NCBI GenBank assembly: GCA_009777685.1
Contig: WRLJ01000063.1
Location: forward strand, 1-8,396
DNA length: 8,396 nucleotides
Source: Oscillospiraceae bacterium
Lineage (GTDB): Bacteria > Bacillota > Clostridia > Oscillospirales > UBA929
Reading direction: 5' to 3'
The position numbers and the translations under genes are program-made. How positions within the stretch are numbered: the first letter of the stretch is position 1; each line of letters begins with the position of its first letter. Below are positions 1 to 7,407 of the stretch, in pieces. The notes beneath the pieces are model-generated. The model was not told the DNA's origin, searched no databases, and saw nothing but the letters and a program-made list of their open reading frames with translations.

Positions 1-2682
1 GCGGCCGCCATCCTGCTCTCGATCAAGGACGAGACGGCCTTTGAGGCCGCGCTGCTGGAGAGCCTGGAGCTGCTGGGGCATTGCGTGGACGCCGACCGGA
101 TGCATATCTGGCGCTGTGAGACGGCGCCCGGCGCGTCCCGTTTCATCCTGCAACATCAATGGGAGGGGGACGGCGCCCGCGACAAGGTATGCGTCTTCCC
201 CGGGACGAGCGTCCCCCGCGGCGCTCTGTCCGAATGGGAGGACACGCTTTCGCGCGGCGAATGCGTCAATATCATCATCTCCGAATTGCCGCCGGAGCGT
301 CACGGCTTCTTCTCCGGCTTTGATTTGCGGTCCCTCGCGCTGCTTCCGCTGTTCCGCCGCAATCAGCTCTGGGGGCTGCTCGCCATTGACGACTGCCGGC
401 GGGAACGGATTTTCTCCGCCGAGGAGATCGGCATCCTGCGTTCCGCGGGCCTGATGATCCTCAGCGCGATCCACCGCAACGAAATGCTCAGCACCATTCG
501 CAGTGACGGCGAAAAGACCCGGGCGCAGGCGCACTGGTACAAGTCCATTCTGGACGCCATACCGCTGCCCCTGTCCATCACCGACGCGGACATGAACTGG
601 ACGTTTGTCAATACGGCCGTCGAGAGCTTTCTGGAGAGGCGGCGGGAGGATATGCTCGGCCGGCATTGCAGTCACTGGGACGCCCACATCTGCAACACCG
701 CCCATTGCGGTATTGCCTGTGTAAAGCGCGGCGAGCACCGGACCTTCTTCAAGCAGAAGGGCCTGTCCTTCCAGGTCGACGTGGAGATACTCAAGGACCT
801 GGAGGGCAAAACCACGGGCTATATCGAGGTCGTGCAGGACATCACGCAGATCGAGGAAATGGCCAGACGGCAGGTGGAGGTGGAGGCCGCCAACAAAGCG
901 AAATCCACATTTCTGGCGACGATGAGCCATGAGATACGCACCCCGATCAACGCGATTCTGGGCATTTCCGAAATCCAGCTGCAGCACCGCTCGCTTCTGC
1001 CGGAGACCCGGGAAGCGTTCAGCGAGATATACGATTCGGGCCATTGGCTGCTGAACATCATCAACGACATCCTGGATCTATCCAAAATCGAAGCGGGCAA
1101 GCTGGAGCTGATGCCCGTCAAATACGACATCCCCAGCCTGATTAACGACACCGTGCAGCTCAACCGCCTGCGCTATGAGAGCAAGCCCATTGACTTTAAG
1201 CTCCATGTGGACCCCGATACGCCGATCGACCTGATCGGCGACGAGCTGCGCATCAAGCAGATTCTGAACAACCTGCTCTCCAACGCCTTCAAATATACCG
1301 ACGCGGGCGAGATCGCGCTGTCGATTTCCGCCCTGACGGAGGAAACGGAAGGGGCGGGCACGACGCTGGTGCTTCGTGTGAGCGATACGGGGCAGGGCAT
1401 GACGGAAAGCCAGATCGCCGAGATTTTCGACGAGTATACGCGCTTTAATATGGACCTCAACCGCGCAACGGTCGGCACGGGCCTGGGCATGAACATCACC
1501 AAGCGCCTGACGGACCTGATGCATGGAGAAATCTCGGTGGAAAGCACGGTGGGCGAGGGGACCGTGTTTATCGTGTCACTGCCGCAGGAACGCGTCGGCA
1601 CGGCCCTGTGCGGGGAGGAGCTGGCGGAGCAGCTGCGGAAGTTCCGGTTCCCGGGCGCCGCCAAGATGAAAATGGCGCAGATCATGCGCGAATATATGCC
1701 GTATGGCAGTGTGCTGGTCGTGGACGATGTGGAATCCAACCTGTATGTCGCGCGGGGGCTTCTGCTTCCCTACGGGCTGAGAGTGGACTCCGCGGTCAAC
1801 GGGGTCGCGGCCCTGGAAAAAATCCGGAGCGGCAACCGGTACGACATTGTATTCATGGATCACATGATGCCGAAAATGGACGGGATTGAGACGACAAAGC
1901 GCCTGCGCGGCATGGGGTATACGGACCCCGTCGTCGCGCTGACGGCCAACGCCCTGGCTGGGCAGGCGGAGATGTTCATGGCCAACGGCTTTGACGGCTT
2001 TATCTCCAAGCCGATTGACTCGCGGGAACTGAATGCCGTGCTGAACACCCTGATCCGCGACAAGCAGCCGCCCGGGGTGATCGAGGCGGCGCGGAAGGAG
2101 CAGGAGCGGGGACAGCCGCAAACAGACGCCTCGGAGTCCAAAAAGCCGCTGAACCGGGAGATCGCGAGATTTTTCGTCAAGGACGCGGAAAACGCCGCCG
2201 CCACGCTGGAGGAGATTTACGCGCGGGAGGACGCCGGCGGGAAGATGCATATTTACACGGCCACGGCCCACGGCGTCAAGAGCGCGCTGGCCAATGTCGG
2301 CGAAAACGAGCTGTCCGCCGTGGCGTATAAGCTGGAACAGGCGGGGCGCGGACAGGATATGGGCGCGATCATCGCCGAGACGCCGGCGTTTTTGGACGCG
2401 CTGCGGGCGCTGATCGCCAAAATCAAGCCCGTGACCGAAATCGCCGAAGCGGAGGCCTCCGGGGAGGATTTGGATTATTTGCGGTATAAGCTGGCGGGCA
2501 TCAAGGCGGCGTGCGCGGTATTTGACAAAAAAGCCGTCCGGGCCGCGCTGAACGATCTGGACAAAAAAGTCTGGCCGCGCCGAATCCGGGAGGCGCTGGA
2601 CGCCGTCGCCGCGCACCTTCTGCACAGCGACTTCCCCCAAGCCGCGCAGACCGCGGACAGGATCATAGCGGAAATCAACTGA
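1..2682 (+). CDS. Hybrid sensor histidine kinase (GAF-PAS-HisKA-HATPase-REC-HPt), 5' end outside window
   Basis: The frame is open from base 1, so the true start lies upstream; the GTG at 85 falls inside the GAF domain and is not the start. Counting codons from base 1 (893 residues): GAF about 10-160; PAS about 180-285; HisKA with the phospho-acceptor His310 in MSHEIRTP; HATPase_c about 410-530 with N-box Asn424/Asn428, G1 DTGQGM (462-467) and G2 GTGLGM (492-497); receiver about 572-685 with acidic pair Asp575/Asp576, phospho-acceptor Asp620 in FMDHMMP and Lys670 in SKPID; C-terminal HPt with His757 in TAHGVKSALANVG, then a helical tail. A His-Asp-His phosphorelay follows from these residues. 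There is no DNA-binding output domain, so a separate response regulator should receive the phosphoryl group. The PAS domain holds four closely spaced cysteines (223, 231, 236, 240). No membrane segment is visible in this part; the ligand is unknown. Confidence 0.95.
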   Translation, partial: AAAILLSIKDETAFEAALLESLELLGHCVDADRMHIWRCETAPGASRFILQHQWEGDGARDKVCVFPGTSVPRGALSEWEDTLSRGECVNIIISELPPERHGFFSGFDLRSLALLPLFRRNQLWGLLAIDDCRRERIFSAEEIGILRSAGLMILSAIHRNEMLSTIRSDGEKTRAQAHWYKSILDAIPLPLSITDADMNWTFVNTAVESFLERRREDMLGRHCSHWDAHICNTAHCGIACVKRGEHRTFFKQKGLSFQVDVEILKDLEGKTTGYIEVVQDITQIEEMARRQVEVEAANKAKSTFLATMSHEIRTPINAILGISEIQLQHRSLLPETREAFSEIYDSGHWLLNIINDILDLSKIEAGKLELMPVKYDIPSLINDTVQLNRLRYESKPIDFKLHVDPDTPIDLIGDELRIKQILNNLLSNAFKYTDAGEIALSISALTEETEGAGTTLVLRVSDTGQGMTESQIAEIFDEYTRFNMDLNRATVGTGLGMNITKRLTDLMHGEISVESTVGEGTVFIVSLPQERVGTALCGEELAEQLRKFRFPGAAKMKMAQIMREYMPYGSVLVVDDVESNLYVARGLLLPYGLRVDSAVNGVAALEKIRSGNRYDIVFMDHMMPKMDGIETTKRLRGMGYTDPVVALTANALAGQAEMFMANGFDGFISKPIDSRELNAVLNTLIRDKQPPGVIEAARKEQERGQPQTDASESKKPLNREIARFFVKDAENAAATLEEIYAREDAGGKMHIYTATAHGVKSALANVGENELSAVAYKLEQAGRGQDMGAIIAETPAFLDALRALIAKIKPVTEIAEAEASGEDLDYLRYKLAGIKAACAVFDKKAVRAALNDLDKKVWPRRIREALDAVAAHLLHSDFPQAAQTADRIIAEIN

Positions 2683-2708
2683 AATCATAAAGTCAGGAGC
2701 GCAGTGTT

Positions 2709-3443
2709 ATGCAAACGAGGATTCAGGCCCACCGCGGGGCGTCCGCCTGCCGCCCCGAAAACACGCCGGAGGCGTTTGCGCTGGCCCTGGAGCAGGGGGC
2801 CGACGGCATTGAGCTGGATGTACACCTCACAAAGGACGGTCAAGTCGTCGTCGCCCATGACGCGCGGCTGGAGCGCGTTTCGGACGGGACAGGGTACATC
2901 GGCGACCACACGCTGAAGGAGCTGAAGGCCCTGAATTTCGGCAAGCTGTTTCCGGACGGGCCGGTATGCCGGATTCCGACGCTGGCGGAGGTGTTCGAGC
3001 AGGTCAGACCCTCGCCGCTGACGGTGAACATCGAGCTGAAAACCACCGAGCGGCTGTATCCGGAGCTGCCCGCGAAGCTGGCCGCCCTGACGGAGGAGTA
3101 CGCGATGGGCGCGCGCGTCCTGTATTCCTCGTTTAACCACTATTCGCTGCTGCACATCAAGCAAATCAATCCCGAGGCGAAGATCGGCCTGCTGTATGAG
3201 CTGGGGATGGTCGACCCGTGGGTGTACGCGAACTATGTGGGCGCGGACGCCATTCACCCGCATTACTTTGTCATCGCGGCGCTGCCGGAGACGGTGGCCC
3301 GCTGTCATGAAAACGGCGTCAAGGTCAATGTCTGGACGGTGGACGACCCGCAGGCCATCACGCTGATGATGCGCTGCGGGGTGGACGGGATCATCACCAA
3401 CAGGCCGGATATCGCCGCCGCGTGCCGCGGCGGAAATCAATAA
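2709..3443 (+). CDS. Glycerophosphodiester phosphodiesterase, cytoplasmic GDPD/UgpQ type
   Basis: This 244-residue protein is a single GDPD-family TIM barrel of the usual length for UgpQ-like enzymes. It hydrolyses glycerophosphodiesters (deacylated phospholipid head groups) to glycerol 3-phosphate and an alcohol. Visible family motifs are AHRG (catalytic His8), PENT with Glu17, IELDVH with metal ligands Glu35 and Asp37, AHD with the second catalytic His50, NIELK with Glu109 and Lys111, VNVWTVDD, and the C-terminal VDGIITNRPD. There is no signal peptide or membrane segment, so it should act in the cytoplasm on imported or internally produced substrate. ATG 2709 is preceded by AGGAG at 2695-2699 with a 9-base spacer. 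It starts 26 bases after the histidine kinase and ends 13 bases before the MFS gene, which suggests cotranscription. The head-group preference cannot be told from the sequence. Confidence 0.95.
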   Translation: MQTRIQAHRGASACRPENTPEAFALALEQGADGIELDVHLTKDGQVVVAHDARLERVSDGTGYIGDHTLKELKALNFGKLFPDGPVCRIPTLAEVFEQVRPSPLTVNIELKTTERLYPELPAKLAALTEEYAMGARVLYSSFNHYSLLHIKQINPEAKIGLLYELGMVDPWVYANYVGADAIHPHYFVIAALPETVARCHENGVKVNVWTVDDPQAITLMMRCGVDGIITNRPDIAAACRGGNQ

Positions 3444-3456
3444 GGAGGAAGGTCAA

Positions 3457-4698
3457 ATGAGCAAGGAAAAACTGAACGTCAAGAAGACGCTGCTGCTCTC
3501 GTTCGGATTCTTCGCCTCGTCCATCGCGTGGAGCGTGTACAACGCCTATGTGCCGCAGCTTTTGGAGGGCTTTATCTCCAGCACGATGCTCATCGGGCTT
3601 GTGATGACCATCGACAACGTCTTCGGCGTGATTTTCCAGCCGGTGTTCGGAAGGATGAGCGACAAAACCCGCACGCGCTTCGGGCGGCGGATGCCGTTTA
3701 TCTTCATCGGCCTGCCCATCTGCGCCGCGGCGTTCACGCTGATCCCGCACATGGACAACCTCTGGTCGCTGATGGCGGTCCTGATTATCTTCACCTTCGT
3801 CATGTCGGCCTGGCGCTCGCCCGTGGTGGCGCTGATGCCCGACATCACCCCCGGCCCCCTGCGCAGTCAGGCCAACGGCATCGTCAACCTGATGGGCGGG
3901 GTCGGCAGCCTGGTGGCGTTCTTCACGGGCGGCATCCTGTTCAATCTGGGCGGTTTCCCGCTGCCGTTTTTGATGAGCGCGGTGATGATGATGCTCGCGC
4001 TTGTGGTGCTGGCGGTTTTCGTGCGTGAACCGAAGCACGCCTACGAGCCGGAGGAGGAACAGAAAAAAATCAAGGGCCTCAAGCTGGACAAGGACGAGAA
4101 GAAGAGCCTTTTGCTGATTCTGTTCGGCGTGTTCTTCTGGTTTACCGGCTACAATGCCGTCGAGACGTTCTTTACGCTGTACGCCACAAATACGCTGGAC
4201 ATGAGTCCCGGCGACGCCACGATGACGCTGTCGATCTTCTCGCTCACGTTTCTGGGCTTTGCGGTTCCGGCGGGCTTCATCGGCGCGAAGATCGGGCGGC
4301 GCAGGGCGATCCTGATCGGCCTGGCCGGCCTTGTCGTGCTGTTCTTCCCGATGATCGTGATGACCCATGTGTGGATGACGCGCGTGTGTCTGTTTCTAGG
4401 CGGTTTCTTCTGGGCGATGGTCAACATCAACTCCCTGCCGATGGTCGTGCGGCTGTCGGGCGACGCGAAGGTGGGGACGTTTATCGGGTATTATTATTTC
4501 TTCTCGTTCAGCTCGCAGATCGTCTCCCCGATCCTGTTCGGCTGGATACGCGACGTCGTCGGACATTACCGCGTGCTGTTCCTGTATGCCTGCATCGCCT
4601 TTGCGCTGGCGATGGTGACGCTGTTCTTCGTGCGCCACGGCGAGGAAAAGCCCGATCAGGCCAACGCCTCGCAGGTTCTGGAGGGTTTGGGGGACTGA
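3457..4698 (+). CDS. MFS transporter, SLC45/GPH-like, 12 membrane helices
   Basis: A 413-residue polytopic membrane protein with about 12 hydrophobic segments, split into two halves by a charged cytosolic loop around residues 192-216. The loop between helices 2 and 3 carries the MFS motif as GRMSDKTRTRFGRRMPF (65-81), preceded by DN...QP. Together with RSPVVALMPD and RSQANGIVN in helices 4-5 this resembles the SLC45/GPH-like sugar-cation symporters. ATG 3457 has a strong site, GGAGG at 3444-3448 with an 8-base spacer, that begins right at the GDPD stop codon, so the two genes look translationally close-coupled. By family the substrate would be a sugar or glycoside; by context it could be a glycerophosphodiester or a related product of the adjacent enzyme. 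Neither can be settled here. No truncation or frameshift is seen. Confidence 0.9.
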   Translation: MSKEKLNVKKTLLLSFGFFASSIAWSVYNAYVPQLLEGFISSTMLIGLVMTIDNVFGVIFQPVFGRMSDKTRTRFGRRMPFIFIGLPICAAAFTLIPHMDNLWSLMAVLIIFTFVMSAWRSPVVALMPDITPGPLRSQANGIVNLMGGVGSLVAFFTGGILFNLGGFPLPFLMSAVMMMLALVVLAVFVREPKHAYEPEEEQKKIKGLKLDKDEKKSLLLILFGVFFWFTGYNAVETFFTLYATNTLDMSPGDATMTLSIFSLTFLGFAVPAGFIGAKIGRRRAILIGLAGLVVLFFPMIVMTHVWMTRVCLFLGGFFWAMVNINSLPMVVRLSGDAKVGTFIGYYYFFSFSSQIVSPILFGWIRDVVGHYRVLFLYACIAFALAMVTLFFVRHGEEKPDQANASQVLEGLGD

Positions 4699-4741
4699 GC
4701 GGGCGCGCGGCGCGAAAACTCTGATCCAAAGGAGCCGGTCT

Positions 4742-5845
4742 ATGCCCGTTTATCTTGACTATGCCGCCGCGACGCCGCCTTGCCGGGCGGCGTTGGAGGC
4801 GTTTGAGCGCGTTTCGCGGGACTGCTGGTACAACCCCGCCTCCCTCCACGCGGGGGGACGGGCCGCGTCGGACGCGCTGGAGGCCGCGCGCGCGCGGGCC
4901 GCTCTCGCGCTGGAGGTCCTGCCGGAGGAGATCGTGTTCTGTTCCGGCGGGACCGAGGCCAACAACCTCGCGCTGAAGGCCGCCGCCGGAACGCATGGGC
5001 GGCGGCGCAGGCATATCGTGTCTACAACGCTGGAGCATCCGTCTGTGCTGGAAACGCTGAAGGCCCTGAAGGAGCGCGGCTTTGAGGTCACGCTCGTGCC
5101 GCCGGGCGGAAACGGCGCGCTGGCGGTTGAAAGCGTTCTGGCCGCGTGCCGGGGAGATACGTTTCTGGTTTCCGTCTGCGCGGTCTGCGGCGAGACGGGG
5201 GCCGCCGCGCCGCTGGAGGAGCTGAGACAGGCTCTGCGGGAGCGGTTCCCGGACGCGCTGCTGCACACGGACGCGGCCCAGGGCTTTTTAACGCGGTCCG
5301 GCCCGCCGCCCCGGGCGGACCTGGTCACGGTCAGCGGGCATAAAATCGGCGCGCCGAAGGGCATCGGCATCCTGTCCGTCCGCCGGGGACTGCGGCTGGC
5401 CCCCGAGCTGCACGGCGGCGGTCAGGAGAGCGGCCTGCGCTCCGGAACGGCCAACGCGCCGCTGGCGGCGTCGCTGGCCGCCGCGATTGAGGCCTACGTC
5501 CCGCCCGGCCCCGCCCTCCGCGCCGAGGCCGCCGCGCGGCTGGAGGCCGCCGGAGCGGAAATATTGCCCCTGGGCGGCCCTGCCGCGCCGCATATTTTGT
5601 GTTTTGCGGTCCGGAGCGCGGCGCTGGGCCGCTATCTTCCCGGTGAGGCGCTGACGCGGATGCTGTCGGACAAGGGCGTGTACCTTTCGGCCGGCTCCGC
5701 CTGCAAGCGCGGCAAGCGCGGCCCCGCGCTGGACGCGATGACCCTGCCCCCCGGCATGGCCGACGGCATGGCGCGCGCCAGCTTCGGCGGCGGTACGGGT
5801 CTGGAGGATATCGACGCGCTATGCGAGGCGATCCGGCGGCTCTAA
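4742..5845 (+). CDS. Cysteine desulfurase, NifS/IscS-like (class V aminotransferase fold)
   Basis: A PLP enzyme that would take sulfur from cysteine as a persulfide for Fe-S clusters or thio-modified tRNA. The 367 residues follow the family in order: YLDYAAATPP at the N terminus, SGGTEANNLALK (phosphate-binding loop), LEHPSV with His99 stacking on PLP, HTDAAQ with Asp177/Gln180, SGHKIG with the Schiff-base Lys201, HGGGQESGLRSGT, and SAGSAC with catalytic Cys321. It is slightly shorter than the usual 380-400 residues. Two departures stand out: the normally conserved VNNE loop reads VCGE (Cys149-Gly150), and the catalytic cysteine is followed by a basic KRGKRG stretch. ATG 4742 has AAAGGAG at 4728-4734, 7-base spacer. 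The gene lies 43 bases after the MFS gene with no terminator visible between. No thiI, mnmA, iscU or sufU partner is in the window. Its last 27 bases overlap the end of the opposite ABC-F gene. Confidence 0.92.
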   Translation: MPVYLDYAAATPPCRAALEAFERVSRDCWYNPASLHAGGRAASDALEAARARAALALEVLPEEIVFCSGGTEANNLALKAAAGTHGRRRRHIVSTTLEHPSVLETLKALKERGFEVTLVPPGGNGALAVESVLAACRGDTFLVSVCAVCGETGAAAPLEELRQALRERFPDALLHTDAAQGFLTRSGPPPRADLVTVSGHKIGAPKGIGILSVRRGLRLAPELHGGGQESGLRSGTANAPLAASLAAAIEAYVPPGPALRAEAAARLEAAGAEILPLGGPAAPHILCFAVRSAALGRYLPGEALTRMLSDKGVYLSAGSACKRGKRGPALDAMTLPPGMADGMARASFGGGTGLEDIDALCEAIRRL

Positions 5846-7333
5846 CGCGATTTCCTGCGCGCCCAGCCCCTCGCAGAACGCCCTGTCATGCTCCACCAGC
5901 AGCAGCGTCAGGTCCGGCGTGTCCCGCAGCAGGGCCTCGATTTGCATCCGCGAGAACACGTCGACGTAGTTCAGCGGCTCGTCCCAGATATACAGGTGCG
6001 CCCGCTCGCACAGGCTGCGCGCGAGGAGCGCCTTTTTCTTCTGCCCCTCGCTGAAACGCTCCATCGGCTTGTCAAACTGGGCGCGGGAGAAGTCCAGCTT
6101 GCGCAGGATGGCCTTAAACAAGCTCTCGTCGATGCCGGCGGCGCGCGCGAAATCGCTCAGATCTCCCCGCAGGAACGACGTATCCTGCGGCACATAGGAA
6201 ATCACCAGCCCGGAGGCGAGGCTCAATCGCCCGGCAACCTCCGCGCGCCCCTGGCCCAGCAGGCATTGGAGCAAGCTGGTCTTGCCCGAGCCGTTCCGTC
6301 CGGCCAGGACCGCGCGCCGGCCGCGCTCCACGGTAAAGGACAGGCCGCGGCAAACCGCCCGCCCGCCGTAGGACAGGGTCAAGTCCTCCGCCTGGACCAG
6401 GCGGCCGGTGTGGTGGGTCAGCGGCGCGAGCTTCAGCGCGTCGGTGTTCTCGATGTTTTTCAGGAGCCTGCTTTTTTCCTCGATGCCCTCGTGCTGGCGT
6501 TTTTCCAGGTTCTTGCGCCGTTGCTGCATCCGCCTGGACTTTTCGCCGATATACGCGCGGTTGTCCTTGGCTTTCTCCCGGCTGGACGGGTCAAAGCCGA
6601 TCTTGGAGCGTTCCACCTTGTCGGCCCATTGCGCCGACTGCCGCGCCGCCGCCTCCAGGCGCTTGATGTCCTTTTTCAGCCGCTCGTTCTCCGCCAGCTC
6701 CGAGGCGTCCTGCCGCCGCCTGTTTTCCCGCCAGGAGGAGAAATTGCCGCGCTGGACCTCGATATTCGCGCGGTTGATGGCCAGCACGTGGTCCACGCAG
6801 CCGTCCAGGAACGCGCGGTCATGAGAGACGAGGATAAACCCGCGCTTGCCGCTCAAATAGCGGCTGACCAGCTCCCGGCCCCGCCTGTCGAGGTGATTGG
6901 TCGGCTCGTCAATCAGCGCGAATCCGTTTTCGCGCAAAAACAGCGCCGCCAGCATCACCTTGGTGCGCTCGCCGCCGCTGAGGGTATCCATCGGGCGGTA
7001 CAGGGCGTCCTCCGTCACCTCCAGCAGCGACAGCTCCCGCACCAGCTCCCAGTCCGGAACGCCGCCGCAGAGGCCGCGCAGGGCGTCGAAGGTGGTCCGC
7101 GAGATGTCCTCCGGCTCGTAGGGGAAGTATTCAAACGCCACGCTGGCCGAGATGGAGCCGCGGTACTCATACCGGCCCATCAGGAGCTTGAGGAAGGTCG
7201 TCTTCCCGCGCCCGTTGCGGCCGATAAAGCCCAGCCGCCAGTCCGTGTCAAGGCGGAAGGAGACATTTTCAAACAAGGTATCATAACTGCCCTCATAGGC
7301 AAAGGTGAGATTGGATACGGTGATATGCGACAT
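5819..7333 (-). CDS. ABC-F ribosomal protection protein, Lsa/CplR-like
   Basis: A 504-residue soluble protein with two ABC ATPase domains and no membrane segments, the hallmark of ABC-F translation factors. Domain 1: Walker A GRNGRGKTT (38-46), signature LSGGE (118-122), Walker B IDEPTNHLD with Glu143, H-loop His171. Linker about 200-300: charged, helical, with KKDIKRLEAAARQSAQWADKVE-type heptads, corresponding to the arm that reaches the peptidyl-transferase region. Domain 2: Walker A GRNGSGKTS (345-353), signature FSEGQKKK, Walker B WDEPLNYVD with Glu452, H-loop His482. The opening SNLTFAYEGSYDTLFENVSF, the SQDTSFL-like VPQDTSFL, KLDFSRAQF and SLCERAHLYIWDEPLN are characteristic of the Lsa family, whose members give resistance to lincosamides, streptogramin A and pleuromutilins. 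Whether this copy gives resistance is inferred from family only. ATG 7333 has GGAGG at 7343-7347, 9-base spacer, placed at the foot of a long hairpin. Confidence 0.95.
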   Translation of the reverse strand: MSHITVSNLTFAYEGSYDTLFENVSFRLDTDWRLGFIGRNGRGKTTFLKLLMGRYEYRGSISASVAFEYFPYEPEDISRTTFDALRGLCGGVPDWELVRELSLLEVTEDALYRPMDTLSGGERTKVMLAALFLRENGFALIDEPTNHLDRRGRELVSRYLSGKRGFILVSHDRAFLDGCVDHVLAINRANIEVQRGNFSSWRENRRRQDASELAENERLKKDIKRLEAAARQSAQWADKVERSKIGFDPSSREKAKDNRAYIGEKSRRMQQRRKNLEKRQHEGIEEKSRLLKNIENTDALKLAPLTHHTGRLVQAEDLTLSYGGRAVCRGLSFTVERGRRAVLAGRNGSGKTSLLQCLLGQGRAEVAGRLSLASGLVISYVPQDTSFLRGDLSDFARAAGIDESLFKAILRKLDFSRAQFDKPMERFSEGQKKKALLARSLCERAHLYIWDEPLNYVDVFSRMQIEALLRDTPDLTLLLVEHDRAFCEGLGAQEIALEPPDRLA

Positions 7334-7342
7334 GATGAACTT

Positions 7343-7347
7343 CCTCC
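7343..7347 (-). promoter_or_regulatory. Shine-Dalgarno of the ABC-F gene, partly paired in the leader hairpin
   Basis: Read on the minus strand the site is CGGGGAGGAAGTTCATC followed by ATG 7333, with GGAGG 9 bases from the start. Bases 7346-7350 (CGGGG) can pair with CCCTG at 7403-7407 as the lower part of the long hairpin, so two of the five core GGAGG bases are hidden in the closed form. A second, competing partner is CUUCCCCG at 7412-7419, which could pair 8 bases with 7343-7350 and hide the whole core. Either way the site looks built for occlusion. The pairing is read directly from the bases; that it lowers translation is inferred. Confidence 0.75.
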
Positions 7348-7407
7348 CCGTTGTATGTCAAGAGCCGCGAGAAAGTCACTTCTCGCGGCTCTTGACACAC
7401 AACAGGG
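7346..7407 (-). promoter_or_regulatory. 28-bp leader hairpin upstream of the ABC-F start, probable translational attenuator
   Basis: In minus-strand RNA, bases 7407-7380 pair without interruption with 7346-7373, leaving a 6-base loop (GUGACU, 7379-7374). Two of the 28 pairs are G-U (7404 with 7349, and 7398 with 7355). In plus-strand RNA the same two positions would be A-C mismatches, which favours a function in the ABC-F transcript. The 22-bp core (7351-7372 against 7381-7402) contains CTCGCGGCTCTTGAC and its complement. There is no U-run after either arm on either strand, so it does not look like an intrinsic terminator. The 3' arm runs into the Shine-Dalgarno sequence. Alternative: a DNA operator, since the dyad is also long at the DNA level. 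Confidence 0.75.

Noticed and set aside
85..87. GTG as start of the histidine kinase
   Set aside because: The frame is open to base 1 and the residues before it (FEAALLESLELLGHC) belong to the GAF domain, so the gene starts outside the window.
1576..2688. 370-codon open frame on the minus strand inside the histidine kinase
   Set aside because: The plus strand has clear receiver and HPt motifs here; the minus translation is Arg/Gly/Gln-rich and has no family features.
3394..4368. 324-codon open frame on the minus strand opposite the MFS gene
   Set aside because: The His/Arg/Glu/Asp-rich translation is the usual antisense image of a hydrophobic membrane protein.
7180..7398. GTG-started minus-strand ORF (72 codons) beginning in the hairpin and overlapping the ABC-F start
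   Set aside because: No ribosome binding site precedes it and most of it lies out of frame inside the ABC-F gene; it looks accidental.
7346..7407. Intrinsic (rho-independent) terminator
   Set aside because: The stem is strong, but neither strand has a T-run after the arm; the minus-strand 3' arm leads directly into the Shine-Dalgarno sequence of a gene.
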